Part shown: piece after piece, positions 33,709 through 42,758 of the stretch
Position numbering within the stretch: position 1 is the first letter of the stretch
How the letters are laid out: every line of letters begins with the position of its first letter
NCBI GenBank assembly: GCA_934277615.1
Contig: CAKQUV010000001.1
Coordinates: 248,001 to 312,000 of the forward strand
Origin: an uncultured Clostridia bacterium
Lineage (GTDB): Bacteria; Bacillota; Clostridia; Christensenellales; CAG-917
DNA: 64,000 bases
Direction of reading: 5' to 3'
Made by a program: the position numbers and the translations under genes
The notes under the pieces: model-generated
What the model was told of the DNA's origin: nothing
The model's database searches: none
The model's input: the letters and a program-made list of their open reading frames with translations, nothing else

Positions 33709-34797
33709 ACCACAATCAAAGCGTTTGGAAACCAAATAATATCCTTCGTCTATTTCTGTCGTGTCAAACTGTTTGCTATTGAAAATTTTGAGGAGCGTTT
33801 TGCTTGTTACGTCGCTCATGATCGTATAATGCGGATAGGCGAGTATAATATTGTTGACAAGCACTCTTGCAATTCCTTTTCCGCGCATGCTCTTATCCAC
33901 GGCGATTGCCATAATGTAGAGTATCGGTTTCTCAAGCGCCGCTACTTTATCGTGGAATTCGTGTTGATAAGGGTAGTCTGTGCAGTCGTAATCGCTGGTG
34001 AAAACATTGTTGAATTGGCGTTGGTCTTTTTGTTTAAGCTCGTAAAAATCGAAACAGAGCGATATGCCTACGAGCTTTCCGTTTTCAAAAACGCCGTACG
34101 AATAACCGCTTTGTATGCAGTACGCAAACATGTCCTTAAACGACGTATCCATAATTTGTTTCAAGTCTTGTCCTTTAAATTGTTCGAGGAAGTACTCGTT
34201 GTCCAAAAAACAATCCTCGTAAAGAGCGGTAACCTCATCGAGGTTTTCGGGGCGCAATTTGACGGGAGAAAGCCCCGTTTGCTTGAATATTTGCCGTGTA
34301 AACTCCATATCTCGGTTGTTCCATTTTTCCATCGGAGCGCTGAGTAGACACTTTGTTCCGATCAATACTGGGAAATCGAAACATGCAGGGTCCAAAGGAT
34401 TTTCATACGGCTCGAGAACATATCCGTTTGCTTCATAAAATTTTATGGTCGCCTCGTTGTCGTCGCGGTCGGTATATAGTCTGCAATATTTATATCCGAG
34501 TTTTTTTGAATATCCTTCAAACAATCTCATCGCCTCGCTCCCGTAATGGTTGCGACGATACTCTTTTAGTATGCCAAACCAGCCTAGCCACGCCGATTCC
34601 GAGTCTGCTTGCACCGAATAGATGCCGGTTATCCCTACATATCCGACATCTTCGACGTAAAGCAAATAGTATTTATAATCCGTTGTTCCCGCCACTGCGT
34701 CTATATAGTTTTGAGAGGCGTCGTGGCTTGGAAAAATGGCGTGTTGAATCTTTATGATGTCGTCCAAATTGTCGCTTGTCAGAGGAATCAGTTTCAT
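33703..34797 (-). CDS. Tandem GNAT N-acetyltransferase
   Basis: This 364-residue protein has two GNAT folds. The first (about 1-135) carries LGWFGILKEYRRNHYGSEAM, where the acetyl-CoA loop RxxxxG is represented by RRNHYG, and ends with FYEANGYV. The second (about 175-364) has IMAIAVDKSMRGKGIARVLV with a canonical RGKGIA loop. Substrate unknown. Its start overlaps the stop of the upstream TIR-GNAT gene (ATGA at 34797-34794), so the two are translationally coupled. The 3' end touches a family A repeat, which may have changed the last residues (FDCGT). A joint function with the TIR protein is the natural reading. Confidence 0.85.
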   Translation of the reverse strand: MKLIPLTSDNLDDIIKIQHAIFPSHDASQNYIDAVAGTTDYKYYLLYVEDVGYVGITGIYSVQADSESAWLGWFGILKEYRRNHYGSEAMRLFEGYSKKLGYKYCRLYTDRDDNEATIKFYEANGYVLEPYENPLDPACFDFPVLIGTKCLLSAPMEKWNNRDMEFTRQIFKQTGLSPVKLRPENLDEVTALYEDCFLDNEYFLEQFKGQDLKQIMDTSFKDMFAYCIQSGYSYGVFENGKLVGISLCFDFYELKQKDQRQFNNVFTSDYDCTDYPYQHEFHDKVAALEKPILYIMAIAVDKSMRGKGIARVLVNNIILAYPHYTIMSDVTSKTLLKIFNSKQFDTTEIDEGYYLVSKRFDCGT

Positions 34798-35861
34798 TTT
34801 TTATTTCCGTAAAGTTCGCAGAATTCAGGATATTTCTTTTTCAGAATAGCATTGTCGTCAAGGGTTGCAAAATCGAGATTGAATATCTTTCCCTGCGCAG
34901 GATTGGTGCCGACGCATTTAAACCCGAGCGGAGTTATCATTTTCTCGAGAAGGTGGGAATAGACGGATATCGCAAGGGATGTGATTCTCACGTCATCCTC
35001 GTTTGCAAGTCGCACGAATTTTGCAAAAAGGTCATCCAAAAGCATTATGTAATTCTTTTGATTCTCATGTTTTTGTATAATCGGCATTATTGCGATATAA
35101 CAACAGAACTCGCCGCCGAATCCGTAAAATTCTTCCATATCGGCGTCTATCATTTTTGCGCCCGACACCACGAGGTCAAAATTCTGTTTGTTGATAAATT
35201 CAACTTGCGAATATCCTACGATTTTGTCGTCAACAATGAGGAAAGACGCCGTTTCGGGATAGTTGTTTGCGTATTCCAGCCATGCGTCGGGATCGCCTTC
35301 TATATCCGAATCTATGATAAACTCATTCGGGGCGTCGCCAAGCGTGAGATAATCGATCTCCACTGTTTCCACGACTTTTCGTCTTGTGTCGTAGCCGATT
35401 TCTTTTATTTGTTCGGAAGAGAGCACGACGGGGCCGCTATACTTGATTGCGTCTTTTTGTTGTTCGCTTGTCAAAGAATTGATGATTGTCAAAAGCTTTT
35501 GAAGAGAATCTTTGTCGACGTAATCGACCCAATTGTTCTTGCCGATATAAAATTCCATCGCTTTTGACGGCGTTATTGCGGAATTCAGTTTGAGCGGAAT
35601 TATCATTTTATCGTGATTTATTGCCGAATTAACTTCGTTCAACACCATATTCGAGTTGTTTGATTCGTGTGAAAGCATCAGCACGCAGCACGTCGAATTT
35701 TCAATAGCATTGACGATTTCGTTTGCAAAAACCGTTCCCGGCGGAATGTCGCGATAATCGATAAAGACGTTTTGCCCCGCGTCCTCGATTTCCTTGACTA
35801 TTTTCTTAACAGTATCCTCGTTTTTGCGTGAATAAGAAATAAAAACGTAGTTATCTCCCAT
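34794..35861 (-). CDS. TIR domain fused to a GNAT-like domain
   Basis: This 355-residue protein starts with a TIR domain (about 1-140): VFISYSRKNED opens strand A, NVFIDYRDIPPG is the BB-type loop, and NSNMVLNEVNSAI places a glutamate (E76) where NADase-type bacterial TIRs keep their catalytic residue. The remaining 200 residues look like a GNAT fold (SFLIVDDKIVGYSQVEFI, then EFCCYIAIMPIIQKH and a C-terminal LGFKCVG), although the acetyl-CoA loop is not canonical. Bacterial TIRs often consume NAD+ or make cyclic ADP-ribose signals in phage defence. It is the first gene of a two-gene operon with a tandem GNAT protein. The start ATG at 35861 follows AAGGGGAACTC. Confidence 0.82.
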   Translation of the reverse strand: MGDNYVFISYSRKNEDTVKKIVKEIEDAGQNVFIDYRDIPPGTVFANEIVNAIENSTCCVLMLSHESNNSNMVLNEVNSAINHDKMIIPLKLNSAITPSKAMEFYIGKNNWVDYVDKDSLQKLLTIINSLTSEQQKDAIKYSGPVVLSSEQIKEIGYDTRRKVVETVEIDYLTLGDAPNEFIIDSDIEGDPDAWLEYANNYPETASFLIVDDKIVGYSQVEFINKQNFDLVVSGAKMIDADMEEFYGFGGEFCCYIAIMPIIQKHENQKNYIMLLDDLFAKFVRLANEDDVRITSLAISVYSHLLEKMITPLGFKCVGTNPAQGKIFNLDFATLDDNAILKKKYPEFCELYGNKK

Positions 35862-35894
35862 AAAGAGTTCCCCTTCGATTTGTATAATAAAATT

Positions 35895-35923
35895 ATACTA
35901 CCACAGTAGGCGCGCAAAGTCAA
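35895..35923 (-). promoter_or_regulatory. Promoter of the TIR-GNAT operon
   Basis: On the minus strand TTGACT (35923-35918), 17 bp, TAGTAT (35900-35895); a TATAAT overlaps it three bases downstream. Confidence 0.7.
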
Positions 35924-36026
35924 TATCGCCGCATTATTAGGCGCGGTTCTTTTCAAATAAAACGTATTATTTTATTTGTATATATAAATATAAAACTTTA
36001 TTTGCACGCATATACACGCATGTGTA

Positions 36027-36055
36027 TTGCTAAAAGCGTTTGCGTGTGTTACAAT
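36027..36055 (+). promoter_or_regulatory. Promoter of the secreted-protein/CDF/phosphatase genes
   Basis: TTGCTA (36027-36032), 17 bp, TACAAT (36050-36055). The region between the two divergent promoters is AT-rich. Confidence 0.6.
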
Positions 36056-36087
36056 TATATGTCCAAAGACTCGGAAGCGAGGGAAGT

Positions 36088-38013
36088 ATGGCTCGAAAGT
36101 TGACCAAAATCGCAATAATCGCAATGCTGATATGTCTGTCGGCAGTTTTGGCAACCGCTTTTTCTCTCGAGGGCGTAGCGTATGCGGCGGACGGCAAAAT
36201 CGACGTCGTCGTAACCGCAGAATTTGAAAACGGCGAAAAGGTCTGGTATGCGTCCGTCGACAACGTATCGTTTTGGGCGGCGCAAGGTGAATTTTTCATA
36301 GAGGAAAAATTGTATTATTCCTTGAAACAATCTCTGTCGGGCGTGCTTTTTCAAAAGGGCGTCATAACTTCCGAAACAAAAGCCTCTTTCGATTCCGATC
36401 CAACGAGTTGGAATGCCAACGACTATTTTGATTTCACGTTCGTGTTCCCGTCAATGGGAACGGTATCCGCAAACAAGAATAGCGTCACCTACACCAAAGG
36501 CGAGAGCGACGCGGTAATTTCCGTTGAAAACGCAAGCGCAATCGTCGGATTTTGGGCAAGCAGGCTTGACTATCGCAAAGCCGGCTCAACCGATACAAAG
36601 CAGACTTATTCGGATATTTTTTCAACGTCCGTGGCATTCGGCGGCGGCGTAAGCGCAGGCGAGTACGAAGTGGGCTATACCGCAATCGAAAGATTTATGT
36701 TTGACGGCAAATCGTTTGACGTCGAAAGAAAGAGCGCAAACGTCGTAAACTTCACAATCGGCAAAGCGACCTTGCCGTCTCCGACAATCAATACCGTCGA
36801 GGCGGAATACGGCATATCCGTATCGCAAGTATCCTCGAGAATAGGCAATTCGATAGCCGACAAGGAGTTTTTAAGCACGGGCAGCGGACAATTCATCCTT
36901 TGCGATACGCAAACGGATTCGCTTTTTGACGGAGCAACCGACAACGCCTCTATTATACCTGCGCCGAGAGCGCAAGAATATATCCTAAAATATAATTTTG
37001 AATCTGCAAGCGGCAACTATTTTCCGCTTGAAAACATAACGGTCAGACTACACGTCGCCCCTCGCAAAATCACCGTGCGCATTTCCGACGTATATACGCT
37101 TGTCGGAGAGGATTTAATCTCGCCAGAAAACGTCGGTTACACCATAGACGGCGCGCTTGTGGGCGGCGATACTCAAGCCGATTTGGGAGTGCGCCTCAAC
37201 TGTTCGGCGGACAAGGACAAGCCCGGGGTATATCCCATAACCGCCTCTTTCGACAACCCGTATTATGAGGCGGTGAGCGCAAGCGCTTACGGCGGATTCG
37301 TGCAGTACGGCCGCTATATGGTCTTTACAAAACGAGTGAGCGCAACCGCTCCCGACGGCGCGATTTTCGAGGTATATTACGACAAAGGTTTTGTTGAAAT
37401 CAAGACCGCAAAAATCACCCTCATAGATGCGCAAAGCGCAATAGACGGCAAAAGAATAGTCTGCGCATACAGGATAGAACTTGCCGACAACGACGGCAAA
37501 GTTATAGAGTCCGAAGGCAATTATTACGTGTCTTGGAAGGGAGTCGTAAACAATGCGAAATACGTAAGTATAGGCTTGGACGGCAAGCTCGAAGAGGCTG
37601 GCGCAAATATAAACGGCGTGCCTCTTTCAAAGGACAATTGCGAGATCTATTTCTACATTGACGACGTTGTTCCCACTTCTCGAAAAGGATGGCTCGACAT
37701 CCTTCTCGTATCACTTGCCACGCTGTTCGCGCTCGGACTTGTCGTGATTGTCGTATCCTGTCGCAAAGCAATGACAATCGGCGACATTTTGCACGATTCA
37801 AGCGTTTATGAGCGTGAAACAGAAGCAAAAACCGCTGATTGCGCCAATATCAAGCAAAATCGCGAAGAAATTCCTTCAAGCAAAAACGACACGGATAATG
37901 TTGCGAAAGCCGACGTTTTAAGCACCTTGAACACGGCAAAAAAGCAACGCCACGGAAAAGCAAACAAGCTCAAAAAAGCCGTGCGCAAAAACGCAGAGGA
38001 GGATAACAAGTGA
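36088..38013 (+). CDS. Secreted, membrane-anchored protein with Ig-like repeats
   Basis: This 641-residue protein has a signal peptide (KLTKIAIIAMLICLSAVLATA, cleavage near AYAADGK), a long extracytoplasmic part and a C-terminal membrane segment (DILLVSLATLFALGLVVIVV) followed by a basic cytoplasmic tail of about 85 residues. The ectodomain has segments of the bacterial MBG/Ig-like type, e.g. NSVTYTKGESDAVI, ITVRISDVYTLVGED and the YPITASFDNPYYE strand, but I recognise no ligand. The ATG at 36088 has GCGAGGGAAG upstream; an earlier frame-open stretch is unsupported. It overlaps the start of the following CDF gene (GTG at 38010), so the two are coupled. Confidence 0.75.
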   Translation: MARKLTKIAIIAMLICLSAVLATAFSLEGVAYAADGKIDVVVTAEFENGEKVWYASVDNVSFWAAQGEFFIEEKLYYSLKQSLSGVLFQKGVITSETKASFDSDPTSWNANDYFDFTFVFPSMGTVSANKNSVTYTKGESDAVISVENASAIVGFWASRLDYRKAGSTDTKQTYSDIFSTSVAFGGGVSAGEYEVGYTAIERFMFDGKSFDVERKSANVVNFTIGKATLPSPTINTVEAEYGISVSQVSSRIGNSIADKEFLSTGSGQFILCDTQTDSLFDGATDNASIIPAPRAQEYILKYNFESASGNYFPLENITVRLHVAPRKITVRISDVYTLVGEDLISPENVGYTIDGALVGGDTQADLGVRLNCSADKDKPGVYPITASFDNPYYEAVSASAYGGFVQYGRYMVFTKRVSATAPDGAIFEVYYDKGFVEIKTAKITLIDAQSAIDGKRIVCAYRIELADNDGKVIESEGNYYVSWKGVVNNAKYVSIGLDGKLEEAGANINGVPLSKDNCEIYFYIDDVVPTSRKGWLDILLVSLATLFALGLVVIVVSCRKAMTIGDILHDSSVYERETEAKTADCANIKQNREEIPSSKNDTDNVAKADVLSTLNTAKKQRHGKANKLKKAVRKNAEEDNK

Positions 38014-38945
38014 AAGACAGAATAAAGAAATCCATAATCCTCATATCCGTTGCAATGGCAGTCAACGTCGTGCTTGCGGCAATCAAAATGTACGTCGGTC
38101 TAAGTTCCAACAGCCTTTGCATAATGCTTGACGGAACCAACAGTTTCTTTGACGTAATAACCTGCCTCGTAACGCTTGTGGTTTTTATATTCCTGCTTGT
38201 TCCGAGAAACGAAAAAGCCCCCTATGGTTGCGGCAGAGGGGAGTACCTTGCTGGTTTTATCGTTGCGGTGGTATCGGTGGTCGTGGGCGGGCTTTTCCTC
38301 ATCCGTTCGCTCAATCGTATGGCGATGCCCGAGCCCGTATGGTTCGGACTTCAGAACTGCATCCTTATATCCGTCGCAATCCCCGTCAAACTCTCTATCG
38401 GACTTGCGTACTATTTTGCCAACAAGAAGATAAAATCCGCGGCGATAAAAGCGATTATGTTGGACAGTTTTCTCGATACGGGCATGACCGCCACCTCGCT
38501 CATATCCTTTGCGGTTTCGGCGAGAGTGGATTATGCGGTGGACGCGATATTCGGCATTGTAATGAGCGTCGTGATAATAGTCGTCGCAATCAAAATGGTT
38601 GCCGAAAACGTGCGAGCGATAGTGCTCGGCGACGGCGCGAAAGAGGAAAAAGAGGCAATAGAAAACGCCTGCGAACAAAGAGGCGCACATCTTGAAAAAA
38701 CCGTGCTTCACGACTATGGTTACGGCATGAAAGTGGGCAACGCCTACTACACGGGCAACGCCGTAGACGCGCGCGAAATGAGCGAAGAAGTTTTTGAAAA
38801 GACCGGCGCCGAAGTGGAATTTATAAACGTTGAAAGTGTTGCGGAGAGCGTTCGAAATTGCGCCGCGCAATCGCAAAACTCGGAAATTTCCGAAAATTCC
38901 GAAACCGACGATACGCAAACCGCCGACAATTCGCAAAAGAAATAA
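38010..38945 (+). CDS. Cation diffusion facilitator (CDF) family transporter
   Basis: This 311-residue protein has about six membrane segments and a C-terminal cytoplasmic domain. CDF proteins export divalent metals such as Zn2+, Fe2+ or Mn2+ in exchange for protons. Metal-site residues are in MLDGTNSFFD (segment 2) and LDSFLDTG (segment 5). The C-terminal ~40 residues are Ser/Glu/Asn-rich and appear disordered. It starts with GTG at 38010, overlapping the upstream stop, with GAGGAGGATAACA as the ribosome binding site. The metallophosphatase gene follows after 77 bp. The metal cannot be predicted; pairing with a metal-dependent phosphatase suggests a link but does not prove one. Confidence 0.86.
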   Translation: MKDRIKKSIILISVAMAVNVVLAAIKMYVGLSSNSLCIMLDGTNSFFDVITCLVTLVVFIFLLVPRNEKAPYGCGRGEYLAGFIVAVVSVVVGGLFLIRSLNRMAMPEPVWFGLQNCILISVAIPVKLSIGLAYYFANKKIKSAAIKAIMLDSFLDTGMTATSLISFAVSARVDYAVDAIFGIVMSVVIIVVAIKMVAENVRAIVLGDGAKEEKEAIENACEQRGAHLEKTVLHDYGYGMKVGNAYYTGNAVDAREMSEEVFEKTGAEVEFINVESVAESVRNCAAQSQNSEISENSETDDTQTADNSQKK

Positions 38946-39022
38946 AACACCCAAATTCTCAATCGGAGAATGAGGATAAAACAGAATACAAAGATTATAC
39001 AGCAACAATAAGGAGGCAAACG

Positions 39023-40537
39023 ATGAGCGACGAAATCAAAAACGCCGAAGAAACTTTGGCGCAAGACGAAATCGAGCAAACGGAAGAAGTGGGCGAAGAG
39101 CAACCTTCCGACGAAAAAAACGTGGGTATTCTCTGCGAATATGAGGACAAAAAGTCCGCAAAAGCAAAGAAAGAGAAGAAAAAACTCACCCCCGAGCAGA
39201 GAAAGAAAAAGACCGTCAAAGCCTTGATTATCACAGGCGCGGTATTCCTTGCCATCGCAATCTTTTTCAGCGGATGCGCCATAGCAACCACAGTCAACGC
39301 CAACGCGCTTTTGTCGCAAGCGGAAAACAATTTCCAAAAGGTCGAATACGACAAGGACGCAGACGGCAACAGTTTGCAACTCAGACCGACATTCGACAAC
39401 GAACTCGGTTTTTGGACGTTCACAAAGCCTGCGGACAGAGATTTCAAAGTCTTGCAGTTCACCGACGTACATATCGGCGGCGGCGCATTCTCCGGACAAA
39501 AAGACGCGTGGGCAATGAGCGCGGTTGCAACCATGATAAGAGCGGAAAAGCCCGACCTCGTAGTGATAACGGGCGACATCGCGTATCCCGTACCTTTCCA
39601 GGCAGGCACGTTCAACAACCTCAACGCAACCAAAATTTTCTCGCATATGATGGAATCGCTCGGCGTTTATTGGACTTTTGCGTTCGGCAACCATGACACC
39701 GAGCTTTATAGCCTCTATACGCGCAAGGACATCTGCAAGTATTATGAGGATTCAAACTTTGAGTATTGCCTCTTCCGCGCAGGTTTCTGCGATGACGAAG
39801 ACGTAATCAGCGACACCTCGAGAGGCTTTGGCAACGACATGATAGTCGTCAAAAACCCTGCAGGTTCTGCCAACCCCATCAACCAAGCCATCGTAACATT
39901 TGACAGCCACAGTTACACCGACGGCGATTATTTCGGAATTGCGTGGAAGTACGACAACATCCACCAATGCCAAGTCGATTGGTATTCCGAGAGCATGGAT
40001 ATGCTCAAAGATAAAAACGGTGGCGTCGAAGTCAACAACCTTGCGTTCTTCCACATTCCTCTCGTAGAGTATCGTGAAGCGTGGGCAAACGTCATCAATA
40101 GCGGTACTAAAAAAGAGAAGTTTGCAAACAAAGAAGTTCCGGCAAACACAGAATTTAAAGGCAACGGCTCGAGCACAAAATTCATTTACGGAACCATGGG
40201 CGAGAGCGACAAGCAAAAGAACGGCGTTCGCACCTACGGCGTATTCTGCGGCAGCGGCACGGACAACCTCTTTGAGGCAGGCTTGACCCACGGCATGCAA
40301 GGCATATTCTGCGGACACGATCACTACAACAACTTCTCCGTTCTGTACAAGCGCGACGGCGATTCTCGCGGCATCCGCCTCACCTACGGCATGTCCATCG
40401 ACTATCTCGCCTACGCCGGCATCTACAAAAAGCACTCTCAACGCGGCACCACCGTCATCACCATCAATAGCGACGGTGTGTTCGAGAGTACTCCTCGAAA
40501 TTATTATTCCTACGGTGTCTCTCACGAACGCGACTAA
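39023..40537 (+). CDS. Membrane-anchored calcineurin-like metallophosphatase
   Basis: This 504-residue protein begins with an acidic and Lys-rich cytoplasmic stretch (about 1-68), one membrane segment (ALIITGAVFLAIAIFFSGC), then an extracytoplasmic phosphoesterase domain. The metal motifs of the family are all present: LQFTDVHIGG (DxH), VVITGDIAYP (GDx), FAFGNHDTEL (GNHD) and FCGHDHYNN (GHDH). It resembles extracellular purple-acid-like phosphatases acting on sugar or lipid phosphates; the substrate is unknown. I chose the ATG at 39023 because AAGGAGGCAAACG precedes it. It is last in the operon and is followed directly by an array of family A repeats. Confidence 0.88.
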   Translation: MSDEIKNAEETLAQDEIEQTEEVGEEQPSDEKNVGILCEYEDKKSAKAKKEKKKLTPEQRKKKTVKALIITGAVFLAIAIFFSGCAIATTVNANALLSQAENNFQKVEYDKDADGNSLQLRPTFDNELGFWTFTKPADRDFKVLQFTDVHIGGGAFSGQKDAWAMSAVATMIRAEKPDLVVITGDIAYPVPFQAGTFNNLNATKIFSHMMESLGVYWTFAFGNHDTELYSLYTRKDICKYYEDSNFEYCLFRAGFCDDEDVISDTSRGFGNDMIVVKNPAGSANPINQAIVTFDSHSYTDGDYFGIAWKYDNIHQCQVDWYSESMDMLKDKNGGVEVNNLAFFHIPLVEYREAWANVINSGTKKEKFANKEVPANTEFKGNGSSTKFIYGTMGESDKQKNGVRTYGVFCGSGTDNLFEAGLTHGMQGIFCGHDHYNNFSVLYKRDGDSRGIRLTYGMSIDYLAYAGIYKKHSQRGTTVITINSDGVFESTPRNYYSYGVSHERD

Positions 40538-40658
40538 AAGTTGCCAAACAGCGAATAACTGCGTCAGAGCCGTCCGATTGCCAACTCATTTACTATTAGT
40601 AAATTAGGGTTGCCTCTCGGACGGCTCTTCCTTGTTCTTCATCCGCTTGGCGACTTTT
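40537..40658 (+). repeat. Family A covarying hairpin repeat, copy A9
   Basis: It starts at the phosphatase stop. Outer arms AAAAGTTGCCAA/TTGGCGACTTTT, middle arms AGAGCCGTCCGA/TCGGACGGCTCT (perfect), core CCAACTCATTTAC / GTAAATTAGGGTTGCC. Loops AGCGAATAACTGCGTC and TTCCTTGTTCTTCATCC are conserved. Confidence 0.78.
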
Positions 40659-40870
40659 ATTTACTCTCGTAACGTTTGGTTTGCGCTCCTCGGGGCGCTT
40701 TCTTGTTATGCATCTATTTATTGCGTTTTAGTGATGTTCGTAACGTTAGGCTGTCTGTTCAAGTGGTTCTTCCTTGTTCTTCATCTGTTTGGTGGCGACT
40801 TTTATTTACCTCTGTAACGTTGGGGTAGCCGTGCAAGGGGCTTTTTCGCGCACTTCATCCGTTTAGAGAC
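40659..40870 (+). repeat. Family A array, three further partial copies (A10-A12)
   Basis: Three right-half copies follow in series: CTCGGGGCGCTTTCTTGTTA at about 40695, TTCTTCCTTGTTCTTCATCT at about 40765 and GCAAGGGGCTTTTTCGCGCA at about 40836. Each ends in ATCTATTT, ATCTGTTT or ATCCGTTT. No gene lies in 40538-41279. Confidence 0.55.
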
Positions 40871-40894
40871 TCTTAATCGCGTTCGTGTAATGGT

Positions 40895-41200
40895 TGTTTA
40901 TTCGTAGCCTACTTATTAACGGAATGTGCATATTCGGAGCTTCGAGTCGCAAGGCGACGAGCGGTGGAGTGCCGAACTTGACGATTAGTACAAGTGAACC
41001 GATAAGTGTTGTCCTTTTTATCGGCGAACGAGTGGCATAATAAGGGGACGATACTTTTCTATGTGAGTGCCGCTTGTCGCCCCCGCGAGCGACGAGCATT
41101 TTTGTAGAGAATTGCCCCTATACGAGTGGTGGGAGAAATGCCGGCGTGTCCGGAAAGAGGGGGTAATTGTATTTAGAGGAGTTACGACTACACTCTATTA
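40895..41200 (+). repeat. Family B dispersed repeat, copy B6
   Basis: Blocks: GGAATGTGCATATTCGGAGC, GTACAAGTGAACCGATAAGT, GAACGAGTGGCATAATAAGG, GATACTTTTCTATGTGAG, GAAATGCCGGCGTGTCCGGA. The central hairpin is ACCGATAA/TTATCGGC where B3 has GCCAACGA/TCGTTGGC, a double-sided change that keeps pairing. Confidence 0.72.
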
Positions 41201-41279
41201 GAATATAGAATGATCATTCGGCGCAAAGTTAAAACTCCCTCTTTCTTTTTCCAAAATACTATGTTACAATCATATCATC

Positions 41280-41933
41280 ATGGAACAAGAAAAGACAAAG
41301 ATTGACATTTACGATTTTGACAAGACGGCGATTCCGTACGACAGCGCATTGCACTATTGGTTTTGGTCTATGGCGCATTGTCCGTGGACGCTAATTTTGT
41401 TGCCCTTCCAGCTCTTTTGGGGCTTTTTGATGGTAACAAAGATTTTGCCGGTGCCGATTTTCAAAAAAATCGCATTCAATTTTGTCGCGCTCGTCAACAC
41501 CGAAAAGACGGTCAAAAAGTATTGGGACAAGCACGAAAAGGATATATACGAATTTTTCAAACCCGAAAATCGCGACATGTCTCGCAAGAGCGTTCTTATC
41601 AGCGCAAGCCCGGACTTCCTTATAGAAGAGATTGCAAGGCGCATGCAAATAGACTATTGCATCGCAAGCCCGCACAGCAAGAAGAACGGGCATTTGCTCG
41701 GCAAAGTCTGCCGCAAGGACGAAAAAGTGCGCCGCTTGAACGAGATTTTGCCTGACGCGGAAGTGGAAAACGTATATAGCGACAGCCTGGACCACGACCG
41801 TTACATATTCGCCCTCGGCAAGCATTGCTATCTTGCCAACAAGGGAGAACTCAAAGAAATCGACTTTGAAAAAGAGATAAAGGCGTACGACGAGGCAAAG
41901 TCCGAAAAGAAATCAAAGAAAAAAGCAAAATAA
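41280..41933 (+). CDS. HAD-superfamily phosphatase (HAD-IB, SerB-like)
   Basis: This 217-residue protein has HAD motif I in IYDFDKTAIPYDS (nucleophile Asp and acid Asp as DxD), motif II in VLISASPDF and motif III/IV in VENVYSDSLDHDRY. Two hydrophobic stretches (WTLILLPFQLFWGFLMV) form the cap region and may touch the membrane, as in the HAD-IB group that includes PSP-like and polar-lipid phosphatases. The C-terminus is Lys-rich. The ATG at 41280 lies nine bases after a TACAAT -10-like box with no ribosome binding site, so the mRNA may be leaderless or nearly so. Substrate unknown. Confidence 0.82.
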   Translation: MEQEKTKIDIYDFDKTAIPYDSALHYWFWSMAHCPWTLILLPFQLFWGFLMVTKILPVPIFKKIAFNFVALVNTEKTVKKYWDKHEKDIYEFFKPENRDMSRKSVLISASPDFLIEEIARRMQIDYCIASPHSKKNGHLLGKVCRKDEKVRRLNEILPDAEVENVYSDSLDHDRYIFALGKHCYLANKGELKEIDFEKEIKAYDEAKSEKKSKKKAK

Positions 41934-41981
41934 TTTTGGAATTTGGCTTATAACGGCAAATCATAAATGGGAAAAACGGAA

Positions 41982-42014
41982 CAAAAAACGCACTCGAAAG
42001 AGTGCGTTTTTTAT
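41982..42014. terminator. Bidirectional terminator, HAD gene / lipoprotein gene
   Basis: AAAAAACGCACT pairs with AGTGCGTTTTTT over CGAAAG; the genes on each side converge. Confidence 0.88.
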
Positions 42015-42019
42015 GAGTT

Positions 42020-42664
42020 TTACACAGATTCTTTGAGGCGGTAGTGGTATGTAATCATTCCGTTAGGAGACTTATCCGCACTTTCGACAAACATCTTGAA
42101 TAGATAACCGTTTGACGTTGTGTCGAACTCGTAGCGGATTTCAAACGTCAACACTGCGCCTGTCAAAAGATACCCGTCATCGCCGACTGTCGTATCTTTT
42201 ACGTAATAGAACTTGTAGAGTTTGCTCGGATTGTCGTCAAAGTAATTTTCAAGCGTCGTGCTTGGTTCAATGTTATACCAACATTCGTCGGAAGATGACA
42301 TTTTAATGCGTACTTTCCCGAAAAGTCCCTCATAATTCGTTTTGAAATAATCAAAATATGTCTGAGCGTTAGAATAAAATTCCGCTTCGCTCGGGCAAGA
42401 TTGAGAAAACGAGTACCCGTCGTTAAACCAATCCACGCTTGTGTTAAGATTTCCCGTAAGATTTGAAGGTTGAGGCAAATTGTCAAGTCCCTTTTGTGCA
42501 AGTTCTTGTTGGGAGAACCATTTTGTGTTATCTCTCAAAGACGAGGAGTTGTCGTTCCCGCCATCCGAGTCGTTCCCACCATTCCTTTCGTCGCAAGCGA
42601 CAAGGCAAAAGCACAAAATCATTGACAAGATTGCGCATAAAATTATTGCAAATTTTCTTTTCAT
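42020..42664 (-). CDS. Small lipoprotein of unknown function
   Basis: This 214-residue protein has a lipoprotein signal peptide (MKRKFAIILCAILSMILCFC, lipobox LVAC), a Gly/Asn/Asp/Ser linker, and a globular domain of about 170 residues with repeated aromatic residues (WFSQQELAQKG, DWFNDGYSFSQ, CWYNIEP). The start of the domain (SVDWFNDGYSFS) and its length suggest a compact mixed alpha/beta fold. No enzyme motif is seen. The ATG at 42664 has CGAGCGAGGTGTAAT upstream. It is transcribed alone, ending at a shared terminator. Confidence 0.75.
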   Translation of the reverse strand: MKRKFAIILCAILSMILCFCLVACDERNGGNDSDGGNDNSSSLRDNTKWFSQQELAQKGLDNLPQPSNLTGNLNTSVDWFNDGYSFSQSCPSEAEFYSNAQTYFDYFKTNYEGLFGKVRIKMSSSDECWYNIEPSTTLENYFDDNPSKLYKFYYVKDTTVGDDGYLLTGAVLTFEIRYEFDTTSNGYLFKMFVESADKSPNGMITYHYRLKESV

Positions 42665-42758
42665 ATTACACCTCGCTCGTTTTTATAAGGCAAATTTCTT
42701 TTGTCCCAAACTAAATATAATCAAATTATATCATTGATGTTATTGCAACGGTTTTACG

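Noticed and set aside
40537..40870. Integron attC array
   Set aside because: The hairpin logic is similar, but GTTRRRY/RYYYAAC boxes, cassette genes between copies and an integrase are not seen in the window.
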